A DNA stretch of 64,000 nucleotides. It comes from Bacillus andreraoultii. GTDB lineage: Bacteria > Bacillota > Bacilli > Bacillales > Caldibacillaceae. Positions 37,418-46,688 of this stretch are shown piece by piece (positions within the stretch are counted from its first letter, which is position 1; the number at the start of each line of letters is the position of its first letter). A program made the position numbers and the translations under genes. The notes below the pieces were generated by a model that was given only the letters and a program-made list of their open reading frames with translations, ran no database searches and was not told where the DNA came from. The DNA lies in the NCBI RefSeq assembly GCF_001244735.1, contig NZ_LN868937.1:624707-688706 (forward strand), written 5' to 3'.

Positions 37418-38522
37418 ATGTTGGAATTAGCAGAGATTCGCAATGAATTAGAAAAATCAGCTAGACGATTAGCAGACTTTAGGGGGTCTCTTTGACTTAG
37501 AAAATAAAGAAGCGCGAATTGCTGAATTAGATGAAATTATGGCTACTCCGAACTTTTGGGATGACCAAGATAAGGCCCAATCTATTATTAATGAGTCAAA
37601 TAGCTTAAAGGATCAAGTGAATGAATACTATGAGTTAACTGAAACGTATGATGATCTTGAAGTGGCGTTTGAATTAATAAAAGAAGAGCCAGATTCGGAT
37701 TTACAAGTAGATTTAGAAAATGATCTCACAGCTTTTAGTGAACGAATGAATCAATTTGAGCTACAACTTTTATTGAACGGTCCTTATGATAAAAATAATG
37801 CGATATTAGAACTTCATCCTGGTGCAGGTGGTACCGAGTCTCAAGATTGGTGCTCGATGTTATTGAGAATGTACACGCGTTGGGCAGAACAAAAAGGTTT
37901 TAAAGTAGAAGTATTAGATTATCTACCAGGTGATGAGGCTGGAGTGAAAAGTGTGACCCTATCAATTAAAGGGCATAACGCATACGGCTATTTGAAAGCT
38001 GAAAAAGGGGTACACCGTCTCGTGCGGATTTCACCTTTTGATTCAGCAGGTAGACGTCATACTTCCTTTGTATCTTGTGAAGTTACACCGGAGATTGATG
38101 ATAATATTGATGTTGACATTCGTTCTGAAGATTTGCGTGTAGACACATATCGTGCAAGTGGAGCGGGTGGACAACATATTAACAAAACATCATCAGCAGT
38201 TCGGATTACCCACATCCCAACTGGAATTGTTGTCGCAAGCCAGGCACAACGGTCGCAAATTCAAAACCGGGAAACAGCGATGAATATGTTACGGGCAAAG
38301 CTGTATCAAAAAGAAGTGGAAGAACAAGAAAGAAAATTAGCGGAAATTCGTGGTGAACAAAAGGAAATTGGCTGGGGTAGTCAAATTCGATCTTATGTTT
38401 TCCATCCATATTCAATGGTTAAAGACCATCGAACAAATACAGAAACTGGAAACGTTCAAGCAGTAATGGACGGCGAAATTGACCAGTTTATCGATGCATT
38501 TTTACGGTCACGAGTGTCATGA
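37418..38522 (+). CDS. prfB: Peptide chain release factor 2 (programmed +1 frameshift)
   Basis: RF2 ends translation at UGA and UAA. Translation starts at ATG 37418 and reads 25 codons to an in-frame TGA at 37493-37495. A +1 shift at CTT-T continues with GAC at 37494 to the stop at 38522, giving 367 residues. The shift site AGGGGGTCTCTTTGAC, with an internal Shine-Dalgarno, is the classical autoregulatory signal: low RF2 favours the shift. The GGQ motif is in [19 protein letters not shown]. The gene is therefore intact despite the stop. Confidence 0.97.
37482..37497 (+). promoter_or_regulatory. prfB programmed +1 frameshift site
   Basis: AGGGGG (Shine-Dalgarno-like) is followed by TCT CTT TGA C. 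The slippery CTT and the TGA stop make RF2 control its own synthesis. Confidence 0.95.
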
Positions 38523-38529
38523 ATTTTTA

Positions 38530-38563
38530 AGGGGTTGTCAAAAGCATTGGCAACCTCTTTTTT
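38530..38563 (+). terminator. Terminator of prfB
   Basis: GGGGTTGTCA pairs with TGGCAACCTC (G-U pairs included), followed by TTTTTT. Confidence 0.85.
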
Positions 38564-38799
38564 CGTATATAATAGGAAAATGGAATTCAACTTTAAAAGT
38601 AGTTTTGGTGAGAGAACGAGCAAAAGGCACGGAAATTGGTGAAAAGTATAGATTCATAAGGTAATAAAGGACAAGTTCAAAGTTAAAATATGTATGTTGC
38701 AATCACTTCAATAAACCAATAGAATAAATGATGGACTGAAAGCTTATACTTACATATTGTAGAAAGTTGTAGATGATACAAGCAAAAAGGAGTACCTTG

Positions 38800-39678
38800 A
38801 TGGGAAGAAGAGCAAAATATAAATTTCAACAACCATTTGTAGAAAAAGTACTTAGTTATATTTATGTTTTAATCGGTGCAGCAATAGTTGCGCTATCTTT
38901 TAACGTGTTTTTATTGCCAAATGAAGTTGCTTCAGGCGGTGTCAGTGGGATTAGTACCATACTGAATGGTGTTTTTGGTTGGGAGCCGGCTTACGTACAA
39001 TGGGCATTTAATATTCCGTTGTTTATTGCAGGTGTCGTTGTTTTAGGTTATCAATACGGGATTAAAACTTTAATCGGTACTATTTTTTTACCGTTTGTTG
39101 TATTTTTAACGAAGGACTTTGAACCGTGGACAATGAATCCGATGCTAGCGTCTCTTTTTGGTGGAATGGGTATAGGTTTCGGAATTGGAATTGTTTTTCG
39201 TGGAAATGCATCAACGGGTGGAACAGATTTAGCGGCACAAATTTTGGCAAAGTATACAGGTATTTCGCTTGGCAAATGTGTAGCAATCATTGATGGGTTA
39301 ATTGTCATTTCTGCTGCTATTGTGTTTAATATTGAAAAAGGGTTGTTTGCGTTAATTGGTTTATTTGTGACAAGCAAAACAATCGATCTTGTTCAAATTG
39401 GCTGGAATCGGTCAAAGATGGTACTAATTATTACGGAAAAAGAAGAAGAGGTAAAACTAGCAATTCTTGAAGAAATTGACCGGGGATTGACAAAGTTAAA
39501 ATCGTACGGTGGCTATACGGATGTTGAACGACATACGATGATGGTTGTTGTTGACCAAACGGAATTTACTGGATTAAAACAACTTGTTCGTGGCATTGAC
39601 CCGAACGCGTTTGTCGTTGTTGTAGATGCATCTGAAGTATTAGGACAAGGTTTTAAAACTTTTCCAGATAAATCATGA
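38800..39678 (+). CDS. YitT-family membrane protein (DUF161/DUF2179)
   Basis: This 292-residue protein has five or six predicted helices in the first 200 residues (ALSFNVFLLPNEVASGGVSG, GIVFRGNASTGGTDLAAQI) and a soluble C-terminal DUF2179 domain (RGLTKLKSYGGYTDVERHTM, VDASEVLGQGFKT). The family is widespread in Firmicutes with unclear function. The ATG at 38800 is chosen because AAAAGGAG lies eight bases upstream; an upstream in-frame ATG lacks one. It is encoded between prfB and cccB. Confidence 0.88.
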   Translation: MGRRAKYKFQQPFVEKVLSYIYVLIGAAIVALSFNVFLLPNEVASGGVSGISTILNGVFGWEPAYVQWAFNIPLFIAGVVVLGYQYGIKTLIGTIFLPFVVFLTKDFEPWTMNPMLASLFGGMGIGFGIGIVFRGNASTGGTDLAAQILAKYTGISLGKCVAIIDGLIVISAAIVFNIEKGLFALIGLFVTSKTIDLVQIGWNRSKMVLIITEKEEEVKLAILEEIDRGLTKLKSYGGYTDVERHTMMVVVDQTEFTGLKQLVRGIDPNAFVVVVDASEVLGQGFKTFPDKS

Positions 39679-39856
39679 TGGGAGATGTAAGCAAGAGTAA
39701 GTTTCTTTAATCACATGAATCTAATTTAATCTTTACAGTTTGGAAAACCCCTTCACGATCCTTGATTGTAGGACAAGCTTTCTATTGGTCTTTCTCTTAA
39801 CACGTATTGTATACTTACAAGTGGATGAGAGATTTGTTTATAAGGGGTTTGATCAT

Positions 39857-40174
39857 GTGCGAAAGAAATTGTTTACCATTCTAATCATTAGTTTTATCGT
39901 ATTGGTTTTATCAGCTTGTAATGGAAATGAGAATGCGAGTAATGGGCCAACTTCAGACTTAAATGGTCAGCAAATTTACGGTCAAAGCTGTTCGAGTTGT
40001 CATGGTGGGGATTTACGTAGTGGATACGCGCCTGATTTAGACCAAATAGGTAAAAAGTACTCTGCTGAAGAGATTCAAGATATTATTGAAAATGGAATTG
40101 GTTCAATGCCTAAAGGGATTGTTAAAGGTGAAGATGCGGAAAAAGTAGCAGACTGGCTCGCAACGCAAAAGTAA
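39857..40174 (+). CDS. cccB: Cytochrome c-551 lipoprotein
   Basis: This small membrane-anchored cytochrome c carries electrons outside the membrane. The 105 residues begin with a lipoprotein signal (FIVLVLSAC, lipid-bearing cysteine at about 22), then the haem-binding CSSCH and the axial methionine in IGSMPKGIV. The GTG start at 39857 has TAAGGGG upstream; longer in-frame starts have no ribosome binding site and would bury the signal peptide. It precedes ftsEX as in B. subtilis. Confidence 0.93.
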   Translation: MRKKLFTILIISFIVLVLSACNGNENASNGPTSDLNGQQIYGQSCSSCHGGDLRSGYAPDLDQIGKKYSAEEIQDIIENGIGSMPKGIVKGEDAEKVADWLATQK

Positions 40175-40240
40175 TCTCTATTTGGTTCGTTCACGAATGA
40201 GTAGAATTTATCCTATTTCATCATGAGCGTCAATTGTCAT

Positions 40241-40271
40241 GTTCCCCCACTTATGATGGGGGACTTTTTTC
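40241..40271 (+). terminator. Terminator of cccB
   Basis: GTTCCCCCA pairs with TGGGGGAC around a 7-base loop, followed by TTTTTT. Confidence 0.9.
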
Positions 40272-40597
40272 CTTCCATCAATCACAATCTCCCCTTTACC
40301 TCCTATCAACGGTTATGTATAATGTTAAAGAGTAATCGACAATATCCTTCGATTTATTACAAAAAGTTGGAAGATTCCCCAATAAAATTTCCCAATGAAA
40401 CATAATTGTAATCATTTTTTATCTTAATTTGTCAAAATATGATGTTATAATGGTAACAGTGTAGAAATATGTTGTCTCCACAAGACATTTGGACTTATGA
40501 AATTTAACCAATAGAATAACGGTATACTTATATAAATTTAATTTTTGTAAGAAGGTAAGAATAGTAGGATAATTGACAAATTAGATAGGTGATATAA
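40272..40597 (+). other. ftsE upstream region
   Basis: No gene seen. A TATAAT at about 40445 could be a -10 box, but no convincing -35 lies at the right distance. Confidence 0.4.
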
Positions 40598-41284
40598 ATG
40601 ATTGTAATGGAAAATGTATATAAAAAATACCCAAATGGTGTCGTTGCCGCAAATGAAATTAATGTTGAAATAGAACAAGGCGAGTTTGTTTATGTCGTTG
40701 GAACTAGTGGTGCTGGTAAATCTACTTTTATAAAAATGATGTACCGAGAAGAAAAGCCCACTAGCGGTAAAATTATTGTTAATGGTATTGATATTGCTAG
40801 ATTGAAAAATCGGAAAGTACCGCAGTTTAGAAGAAGTATTGGTGTCGTGTTCCAAGATTTTAAACTTTTACCAACGTTAACGGTTTATGAAAATGTTGCC
40901 TTTGCACTTGAGGTAATAGAAGAATCCTCGCGCTCAATTCAAAAGAAAGTGATGAATGTATTAGAGCTTGTTAATTTAAAACATAAAGCACGGATGTTAC
41001 CTACTGAATTATCAGGTGGAGAGCAACAGCGCGTGTCAATTGCTCGGTCAATTGTTAATTCACCTAGTATCGTAATTGCCGATGAACCAACAGGGAATTT
41101 AGATCCAGAAACGTCAAGGGGAATTATTAATATTCTTGAAGAAGTTAATGCTCAAGGAACTACTGTTATTATGGCTACCCATAATAAAGAAATTGTAAAT
41201 ACGAATAAACATCGGGTTATTGAAATCGATAGTGGAATGATTGTCCGAGATGAACAACGAGGTGATTACGATTATGAAGCTTAG
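40598..41284 (+). CDS. ftsE: FtsE, ATPase of the FtsEX complex
   Basis: This 228-residue ABC ATPase controls a wall hydrolase from inside the cell through FtsX. Walker A is GTSGAGKST (about residue 36), signature LSGGEQQRVSIARSI, Walker B IVIADEPTGNLD, and the H-loop MATHNKE. FtsE overlaps ftsX by 11 bases, a strong sign of coupled synthesis. A coiled-coil M23 hydrolase gene follows, the usual target type. AGGTGAT precedes the ATG. Confidence 0.97.
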   Translation: MIVMENVYKKYPNGVVAANEINVEIEQGEFVYVVGTSGAGKSTFIKMMYREEKPTSGKIIVNGIDIARLKNRKVPQFRRSIGVVFQDFKLLPTLTVYENVAFALEVIEESSRSIQKKVMNVLELVNLKHKARMLPTELSGGEQQRVSIARSIVNSPSIVIADEPTGNLDPETSRGIINILEEVNAQGTTVIMATHNKEIVNTNKHRVIEIDSGMIVRDEQRGDYDYEA

Positions 41285-42167
41285 AACTATCGGACGTCAT
41301 ATGAGAGAAAGTTTAAAAAGTATTGTACGGAATGGTTGGATGACTTTTGCATCAGTTGGTGCAGTTACGGTCACACTTCTATTAGTCGGTGTGTTTTATG
41401 TTCTACTAATGAACTTAAATGAAGTAGCAACTTCAATAGAAAAAGATGTAACGATTAAAGTTTTAATAGAAACAACAGCAACAAAGGATGAACAAGCAAC
41501 ATTAGAAAAAGAACTAAAAAGTATGCCTGACATCCAATCGGTTGTTTTTTCTTCAAAAGATAATGAGTTAAATAGTTTAGCAGATAGTTTTGGGGAACAA
41601 CGCGAAATTTTAAAGTTATATGAACAAGAAAATCCTTTAAATGATGCCTTTTTAGTTAAGGCGACAGATCCTCAAGCAACTAGCCAAGTGGCGAAGAAAA
41701 TTGAAAAGATTAAAAATGTGTACCAAGTTAACTACGGGCAAAATGATGTTGAAAAGCTCTTTAAAATAATTAGTATTAGCCGAAATGTAGGTCTTGTGTT
41801 AATTATCGGTTTACTTTTCACGGCCATTTTCTTAATTTCGAATACAATTAAAATTACCATTGTTGCGAGAAGAAAAGAAATTGAGATTATGAGATTAGTT
41901 GGTGCAACAAACGGATTTATCCGCTGGCCATTCTTCTTAGAAGGGATGTGGCTTGGCGTTGTTGGTTCCATCATTCCAATTGCTGTCATTGCCTTCCTTT
42001 ATAAGAGTATTTTTGATTATTTAGCACCAAAACTAGAGGGCAATTTTATTCAAATACTTGATTATACGCCATTTGTTTATCAAGTAAGTGGAATTTTATT
42101 GTTAATGGGTTGTCTTATTGGTATATGGGGTAGCTTAATGTCCGTTCGGAAATTTTTAAAAATTTGA
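41274..42167 (+). CDS. ftsX: FtsX, membrane subunit of the FtsEX complex
   Basis: The 297-residue membrane protein has the FtsX layout: a short cytoplasmic N-terminus (MKLRTIGRHMRESLKSIVRN), one helix, a long extracellular loop (about residues 50-170) that contacts the hydrolase, and three further helices (GLLFTAIFLISNTIKITIVA, MRLVGATNGFIRWPFFLEG). The ATG at 41274 inside the ftsE tail is preferred over the upstream in-frame start because FtsX proteins begin at this point and GAGGTGA lies upstream. Confidence 0.96.
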   Translation: MKLRTIGRHMRESLKSIVRNGWMTFASVGAVTVTLLLVGVFYVLLMNLNEVATSIEKDVTIKVLIETTATKDEQATLEKELKSMPDIQSVVFSSKDNELNSLADSFGEQREILKLYEQENPLNDAFLVKATDPQATSQVAKKIEKIKNVYQVNYGQNDVEKLFKIISISRNVGLVLIIGLLFTAIFLISNTIKITIVARRKEIEIMRLVGATNGFIRWPFFLEGMWLGVVGSIIPIAVIAFLYKSIFDYLAPKLEGNFIQILDYTPFVYQVSGILLLMGCLIGIWGSLMSVRKFLKI

Positions 42168-42237
42168 TGGGGTAGGCGTCTTTTGGGGGCGCTACTCTCC
42201 TTATACATATGTCAATGGTATTAAAGGAGGAAACGGT

Positions 42238-43533
42238 TTGCAAGGAAAGAAGTTTTTAATTACTGTTGCTGTTGTGTTAGGATTAACTACGATTTCAAGT
42301 AGTACAATTGCACAGGCGGCATCACTGACAGAATTGAATAAACAAAAGGAACAAATCCAACAGAAAAAGTCAAAAGTAAACACGGAGCTAGACAAAACAA
42401 CTGATAAGCTAAAAGATAATAAAAATAAGCAGTCTGCATTACAATCAGAAATGCAAAAATTAGATACAGATATTCAAAATGCGAGTGCAAAAATTAAATC
42501 GACAAACGAACAAATTGAGAAAAAAAATAAAGAAATTGAAGAATTAGAGAAAAAGATTAAAGAAATTGAAGCACGAATTGAAAAGAGAGACAAACTATTA
42601 AAAGATCGTGCTCGTGCTCTACAAGCGAATGGTTCGGTAAATTATTTAGATGTTATTTTAGGGGCGCAAAGTTTTACAGATTTCATTAGTAGAATTTCTG
42701 CTGTTTCAACAATTTTAGAAGCAGACAAATCAATCATTGAAGAGCAAAAACGTGACTATCAGTTACTTAATGAAAGTAAAGAAAAAGTAGAAAAAGAAAA
42801 AGAACAAATTGAAGTATTAAAGGCTGAATTAGAAAAAACAAAAGCAACATTAGAAACGAAGAAGGCACAAAAAGACAAAGTACTCGCTCAATTAAAGAAA
42901 GAACAAGATACAATTGAAGAATACTATATGGATTTACAAGAACAACAAAATGTTTATGCTGGACAAGAAGCCGCATTAAAAAAAGCAATAGAATTAGAGA
43001 AACAAAGACAAGCTGAAGCGGCAAGGGCTGCAAAAGCGGCAAGAGCTGCAAAAAAAGCTACAGCAAGTAGTAATAGTAGTAGTAGTAGTAGTAAAGGATC
43101 TGGTGGAGGTTCAGCACCGGCTGCACTCGTAACAGGTGGAACATTTATCCGGCCAACATCTGGACCAGTAACATCTGAATTCGGTCATCGTTGGGGTCGA
43201 GGGCATTTTGGGATTGATATTGGTGGTTCCTCCGGTGATGCGGTTTATGCAGCTGCATCTGGTGTCGTTTCCAACTCGTACTATTCATCTTCTTATGGAA
43301 ATGTTGTATTTGTAACGCACTACATTAATGGAAAAACATTCGAAACGGTCTATGCACATTTATCCGCTCGTAATGTCAGCTCTGGTGATGTTGTGAAACA
43401 AGGCCAACGTATTGGTTCAAAAGGTACAACAGGGCACTCAACTGGCGTCCATCTCCATTTTGAAATCCATGCAGGAAGATGGAATGCAGCAAAATCAAAC
43501 GCGGTGAACCCACGTAGTTATGTCAACTTTTAA
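42238..43533 (+). CDS. Coiled-coil M23 peptidoglycan hydrolase (EnvC/PcsB-like)
   Basis: This 431-residue secreted protein has a signal peptide (ending IAQAAS at about 28), a long charged coiled coil (about 30-265), an Ala/Lys- and Ser-rich linker, and a C-terminal LytM/M23 peptidase domain with its zinc and catalytic residues visible (HRWGRGHFGIDIGG, VHLHFEIHAG). It follows ftsEX by 70 bases, so it is the likely partner switched on by FtsEX at the growing wall. B. subtilis uses CwlO for this role, with a different catalytic domain. The start is TTG with GGAGG seven bases upstream. The linker is encoded partly by an (AGT)n microsatellite. Confidence 0.9.
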   Translation: MQGKKFLITVAVVLGLTTISSSTIAQAASLTELNKQKEQIQQKKSKVNTELDKTTDKLKDNKNKQSALQSEMQKLDTDIQNASAKIKSTNEQIEKKNKEIEELEKKIKEIEARIEKRDKLLKDRARALQANGSVNYLDVILGAQSFTDFISRISAVSTILEADKSIIEEQKRDYQLLNESKEKVEKEKEQIEVLKAELEKTKATLETKKAQKDKVLAQLKKEQDTIEEYYMDLQEQQNVYAGQEAALKKAIELEKQRQAEAARAAKAARAAKKATASSNSSSSSSKGSGGGSAPAALVTGGTFIRPTSGPVTSEFGHRWGRGHFGIDIGGSSGDAVYAAASGVVSNSYYSSSYGNVVFVTHYINGKTFETVYAHLSARNVSSGDVVKQGQRIGSKGTTGHSTGVHLHFEIHAGRWNAAKSNAVNPRSYVNF

Positions 43534-43549
43534 TATGATTTATGATATA

Positions 43550-43585
43550 AAAAACTACTAGATTAAGTGTCTAGTAGTTTTTTTT
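43550..43585 (+). terminator. Terminator of the ftsEX/M23 genes
   Basis: AAAACTACTAGA and TCTAGTAGTTTT form a perfect 12-bp stem with a 7-base loop, followed by TTTTT. Confidence 0.93.
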
Positions 43586-43648
43586 GCGAGGAAAATTTGG
43601 TGGATAAAGGAGATTCCCTCTCATCCAAAGTTAGCAGGAGAGGAATAA

Positions 43649-43685
43649 AAGAGGCTGATTCAATATTTATGAATCAGCCTTTTAA
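43649..43685. terminator. Terminator of the YebC gene
   Basis: AAGAGGCTGATTC and GAATCAGCCTTTT form a strong stem six bases beyond the stop codon on the minus strand; A and T tracts on both sides let it act both ways. Confidence 0.88.
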
Positions 43686-43690
43686 TATAA

Positions 43691-44410
43691 TTATTCACCT
43701 AAATCAACATTATGGTACACTTGTTGCACATCATCCAAGTCTTCTAAAACATCAATCAACTTTTCAAATTGTTCTTGTGCTTCACCAGTTAAGGTTACTT
43801 CAGTTTGTGGAAGCATCGTAATTTCTGCAACGGCAAACTCAGTAACTCCTGCATCTTGTAGAGCAACTTGTACAGAATGGAATTGTTCTGGTTCTGCGTA
43901 AACAACTACACTATCTTCTTCTTCTAAAATATCTCGAACATCAATATCTGCTTCCATTAATATTTCTAGTACGTCATCAGCTGTTTTTCCTTCGAATACG
44001 AACACGGCAGTAGCATCGAACATGTATGTTACTGAGCCACTTACACCCATATTTCCGCCATTTTTTCCGAAAGCAGCACGAACGTCTGAAGCTGTACGAT
44101 TAACGTTGTTTGTTAACGCATCAACAATAATCATAGAACCGTTTGGACCAAAACCTTCATAACGTAACTCATCGTAATGTTCATCTGATCCACCTTTAGC
44201 CTTTTCGATAGCCCGATCAATAATATGGCGAGGAACATTGTACGTTTTTGCACGTTCAATAACAAATTTTAATGCTTGGTTTAACTCAGGATCTGCTTCA
44301 CCTTTTTTGGCAGCTACATAAATTTCTTTTCCAAATTTCGCATAGATACGACTTGTATTTTTATCTTTTTGTGCCTTTTTCTCTTTAATGTTATTCCATT
44401 TACGACCCAT
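43691..44410 (-). CDS. YebC/PmpR-family protein
   Basis: The 239-residue protein matches the YebC/TACO1 family ([73 protein letters not shown]). Members were called transcription regulators but several relieve ribosome stalling. It is nearer the B. subtilis YeeI type, which starts GRKWNNIK, than YrbC. The ATG at 44410 is preferred over the GTG at 44419, whose AAAGG is too close. It is on the opposite strand from its neighbours. Confidence 0.92.
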   Translation of the reverse strand: MGRKWNNIKEKKAQKDKNTSRIYAKFGKEIYVAAKKGEADPELNQALKFVIERAKTYNVPRHIIDRAIEKAKGGSDEHYDELRYEGFGPNGSMIIVDALTNNVNRTASDVRAAFGKNGGNMGVSGSVTYMFDATAVFVFEGKTADDVLEILMEADIDVRDILEEEDSVVVYAEPEQFHSVQVALQDAGVTEFAVAEITMLPQTEVTLTGEAQEQFEKLIDVLEDLDDVQQVYHNVDLGE

Positions 44411-44726
44411 TGGACACACGCCTTTCTTCTATAATAGTATTCAAATATATTGTTCAACAAAATAAGGATGTTGTAAATAGATAGGCTTCACCTTCTGTAT
44501 GAACCCATTGGTGGTCATTAATTCAGACGGCTTAAAAATTTTACTTCAATATTATACAACAAAAAAAGTATATGTAACGATTTTATTCATGAAAACAAAG
44601 AGTTTTTTTACGTAAAATCTTGGAAAGTCATGTATATTTCAAACTTTTCCCATTTTAACTTCAAGTTATTTCCCTTTTACATAAGTTGTCCAACTGCATC
44701 ATATATATGATAAGGGAAGTCTCACG
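44411..44726. other. Divergent intergenic region yebC-ctpB
   Basis: No gene or structured RNA recognised; it must hold the promoters of both divergent genes. Confidence 0.5.
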
Positions 44727-46181
44727 ATGGGAGTGACAAGATTGAAAAAAACTTATGTAGTATGGCTAGTGATTTTGACGATGTTTATTTCCTCTATAGG
44801 TACGTATGTGGGGATAAAATGGTTTGAAAATGACCGTACGAAAACATCTGGAATGAAACAGGAGCAAACGACTCCTATACAAAAAGATTTTTCTAAAATT
44901 GAAAAGGCCTATGATTTAATTTCGGAGGGGTATATCGAGGAGGTAAAAGGGACTGAGTTAGTTGAAGGCGCCGTAGAAGGAATGCTGGCTAAGCTAGAAG
45001 ATCCGTACTCCGTTTATATGAATGAGGAAAAATCAAATGAATTTAACCAGACATTAGACTCTTCATTTGAGGGTATTGGTGCTGAAATTAGTGAAATCGA
45101 TGGAAGAATTATTATCGTATCCCCTTTTAAAAATTCGCCAGCGGAAAAGGCTGGATTAAAACCAAATGATGAAATTATCGCTGTGGATGGACAAGATGTA
45201 AAAAATCATGATGTCTATGATGTAACAACGAAAGTACGCGGGAAAAAAGGAACAAAAGTTGAATTACAAATTGTACGCGACGGAATGGATAAGCCAATAA
45301 CGATTTTAGTAGAGAGGGACGAAATACCAATTGAAACAGTATATTCGAAAACAATTAATCAAGAGGAAAAGAATATAGGTTATATTGAAATAACATCCTT
45401 TGCAAGGGAGACGGCAGATGATTTTAGTGAACATTTGCGTAAACTTGAAGAGAAGAAAATGGATGCATTAATTATCGATGTACGTGGAAACCCAGGGGGA
45501 ATTTTGCAAAGTGTACAAGAAATTGCAGGTGAACTCGTAACGAACACAAAGCCAATGTTCCAGGTAGAGCAAAAGAATCATGGCGTTGAACAATACTTTT
45601 CTAAATTGAAGAAGAAAAAACCGTATCCAATCGCTGTTCTAACAAATAAAGGGAGCGCATCTGCATCAGAAATATTAGCTGGAGCATTGAAAGAAGTCGA
45701 GGGTTACCCAACTATTGGTGAAACGACATTTGGTAAAGGTACAGTGCAACAGCAATTGGAACTAGGGGATAAGAGCCATATTAAGTTAACGATGTTTAAG
45801 TGGTTAACTCCAGATGGTAACTGGATTCATAAAAAGGGAATTAAGCCAGATATTTTTGTTGTTCAACCAGAATTATATAATGTACATCCACTTGAAATTA
45901 ATCAACCGCTAAGCATCGACATGAATAATGAACAAATAAAAAATGCTCAACAAATATTGGAAAGCTTAGGCTTTGAGCCGGGACGCAAGGATGGATATTT
46001 TAATGAAACGACAGCGGCAGCGGTAAGAACTTTCCAAGAAGAAAGCGGCTTGAACGTAACAGGGATCATTGATGAAAAAACTGCTCTGGCACTGGAGAAG
46101 AGAGTAATAGAAGAAAAGGAAAAGATAAAAAACGATCGCCAGTTGCAAATGGCAATAAAGTACTTTGAATATCGTTGGTAA
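44727..46181 (+). CDS. ctpB: Carboxy-terminal processing serine protease CtpB-like
   Basis: This 484-residue exported S41-family protease has an N-terminal membrane anchor, a cap helix region, a PDZ domain (about 95-180: FEGIGAEISEIDGRIIIVSP), the protease core with the catalytic serine in NKGSASASEILAGALKE and lysine in TFGKGTVQQQ, and a C-terminal peptidoglycan-binding domain (LESLGFEPGRKDGYFNETTA). In B. subtilis CtpB cleaves SpoIVFA to trigger pro-SigK processing during sporulation. The ATG at 44727 has AAGGGAAG upstream; a TTG at 44742 is a possible alternative. Confidence 0.93.
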   Translation: MGVTRLKKTYVVWLVILTMFISSIGTYVGIKWFENDRTKTSGMKQEQTTPIQKDFSKIEKAYDLISEGYIEEVKGTELVEGAVEGMLAKLEDPYSVYMNEEKSNEFNQTLDSSFEGIGAEISEIDGRIIIVSPFKNSPAEKAGLKPNDEIIAVDGQDVKNHDVYDVTTKVRGKKGTKVELQIVRDGMDKPITILVERDEIPIETVYSKTINQEEKNIGYIEITSFARETADDFSEHLRKLEEKKMDALIIDVRGNPGGILQSVQEIAGELVTNTKPMFQVEQKNHGVEQYFSKLKKKKPYPIAVLTNKGSASASEILAGALKEVEGYPTIGETTFGKGTVQQQLELGDKSHIKLTMFKWLTPDGNWIHKKGIKPDIFVVQPELYNVHPLEINQPLSIDMNNEQIKNAQQILESLGFEPGRKDGYFNETTAAAVRTFQEESGLNVTGIIDEKTALALEKRVIEEKEKIKNDRQLQMAIKYFEYRW

Positions 46182-46198
46182 AGTATATTACGTAATTT

Positions 46199-46230
46199 AA
46201 AAGACTGCACATTCGTTGTGTGGTCTTTTT
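46199..46230 (+). terminator. Terminator of ctpB
   Basis: AAAAGACTGCACA pairs with TGTGTGGTCTTTT around a 5-base loop and ends in T residues. Confidence 0.9.
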
Positions 46231-46274
46231 AAATAGGGTGTTGACGTCTTTATGGGGGTGGGAAATGGACTGAG

Positions 46275-46540
46275 TTTTGGAAAAAAGGAATGGACTTCGG
46301 AAAAAAACCTCTAACTTCGGAAATGATATCTATCGTTAATTAAAAGAAACTTCGGAAAAAAGGCTGTAACTTCGGAAAAAGCCTCTGAACTTCGGAAATA
46401 AACGATGAAACTTCGGAAATAAAACGGGCAACTTCGGAAAAACTTGAAGCTCTTCGGAAAAAAGGACTCGACTTCGGAACAATCACCTCAACTTCGGAAA
46501 AAACCCCCGAACTTCGGAACAAATTCATCAACTCCGGAAA
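46275..46540 (-). repeat. Array B: thirteen TTCCGAAG motifs (CTTCGGAA on +) with 20-21 bp period
   Basis: Motif starts on the plus strand are 46275 (degenerate), 46295, 46315, 46350, 46370, 46390, 46411, 46432, 46452, 46472, 46492, 46512 and 46532. Eleven are exact CTTCGGAA; the first and last are altered. Intervals are 20 or 21 bases apart from one gap of 35. The 12-base spacers differ from each other but are A-rich after the motif. The array fills the ctpB-minJ gap and has no coding sense. Confidence 0.9.
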
Positions 46541-46688
46541 AAGCTTCACACATCTTTAATTTTACCCTCTACTAAAGAAAAATAATTCAATAGGTTTTTT
46601 CCAAAATTTTTGCTAAAATAGTAGAGAATAAACAATGAACGAATCTATTAACTTTTTAAATAGAAAAATGGTGGTCGGGGGTGTTACT

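Noticed and set aside
37418-37495. Premature stop making prfB a pseudogene
   Set aside because: The TGA is part of the classical programmed +1 frameshift site of RF2 genes.
42767-43051. Antisense leucine-rich membrane-like frame
   Set aside because: It is the complement of the Glu/Lys-rich coiled coil of the M23 hydrolase, a common artefact.
46275-46540. CRISPR array
   Set aside because: The conserved part is only 8-10 bases with 12-base gaps, far below CRISPR dimensions, and no cas operon is near.
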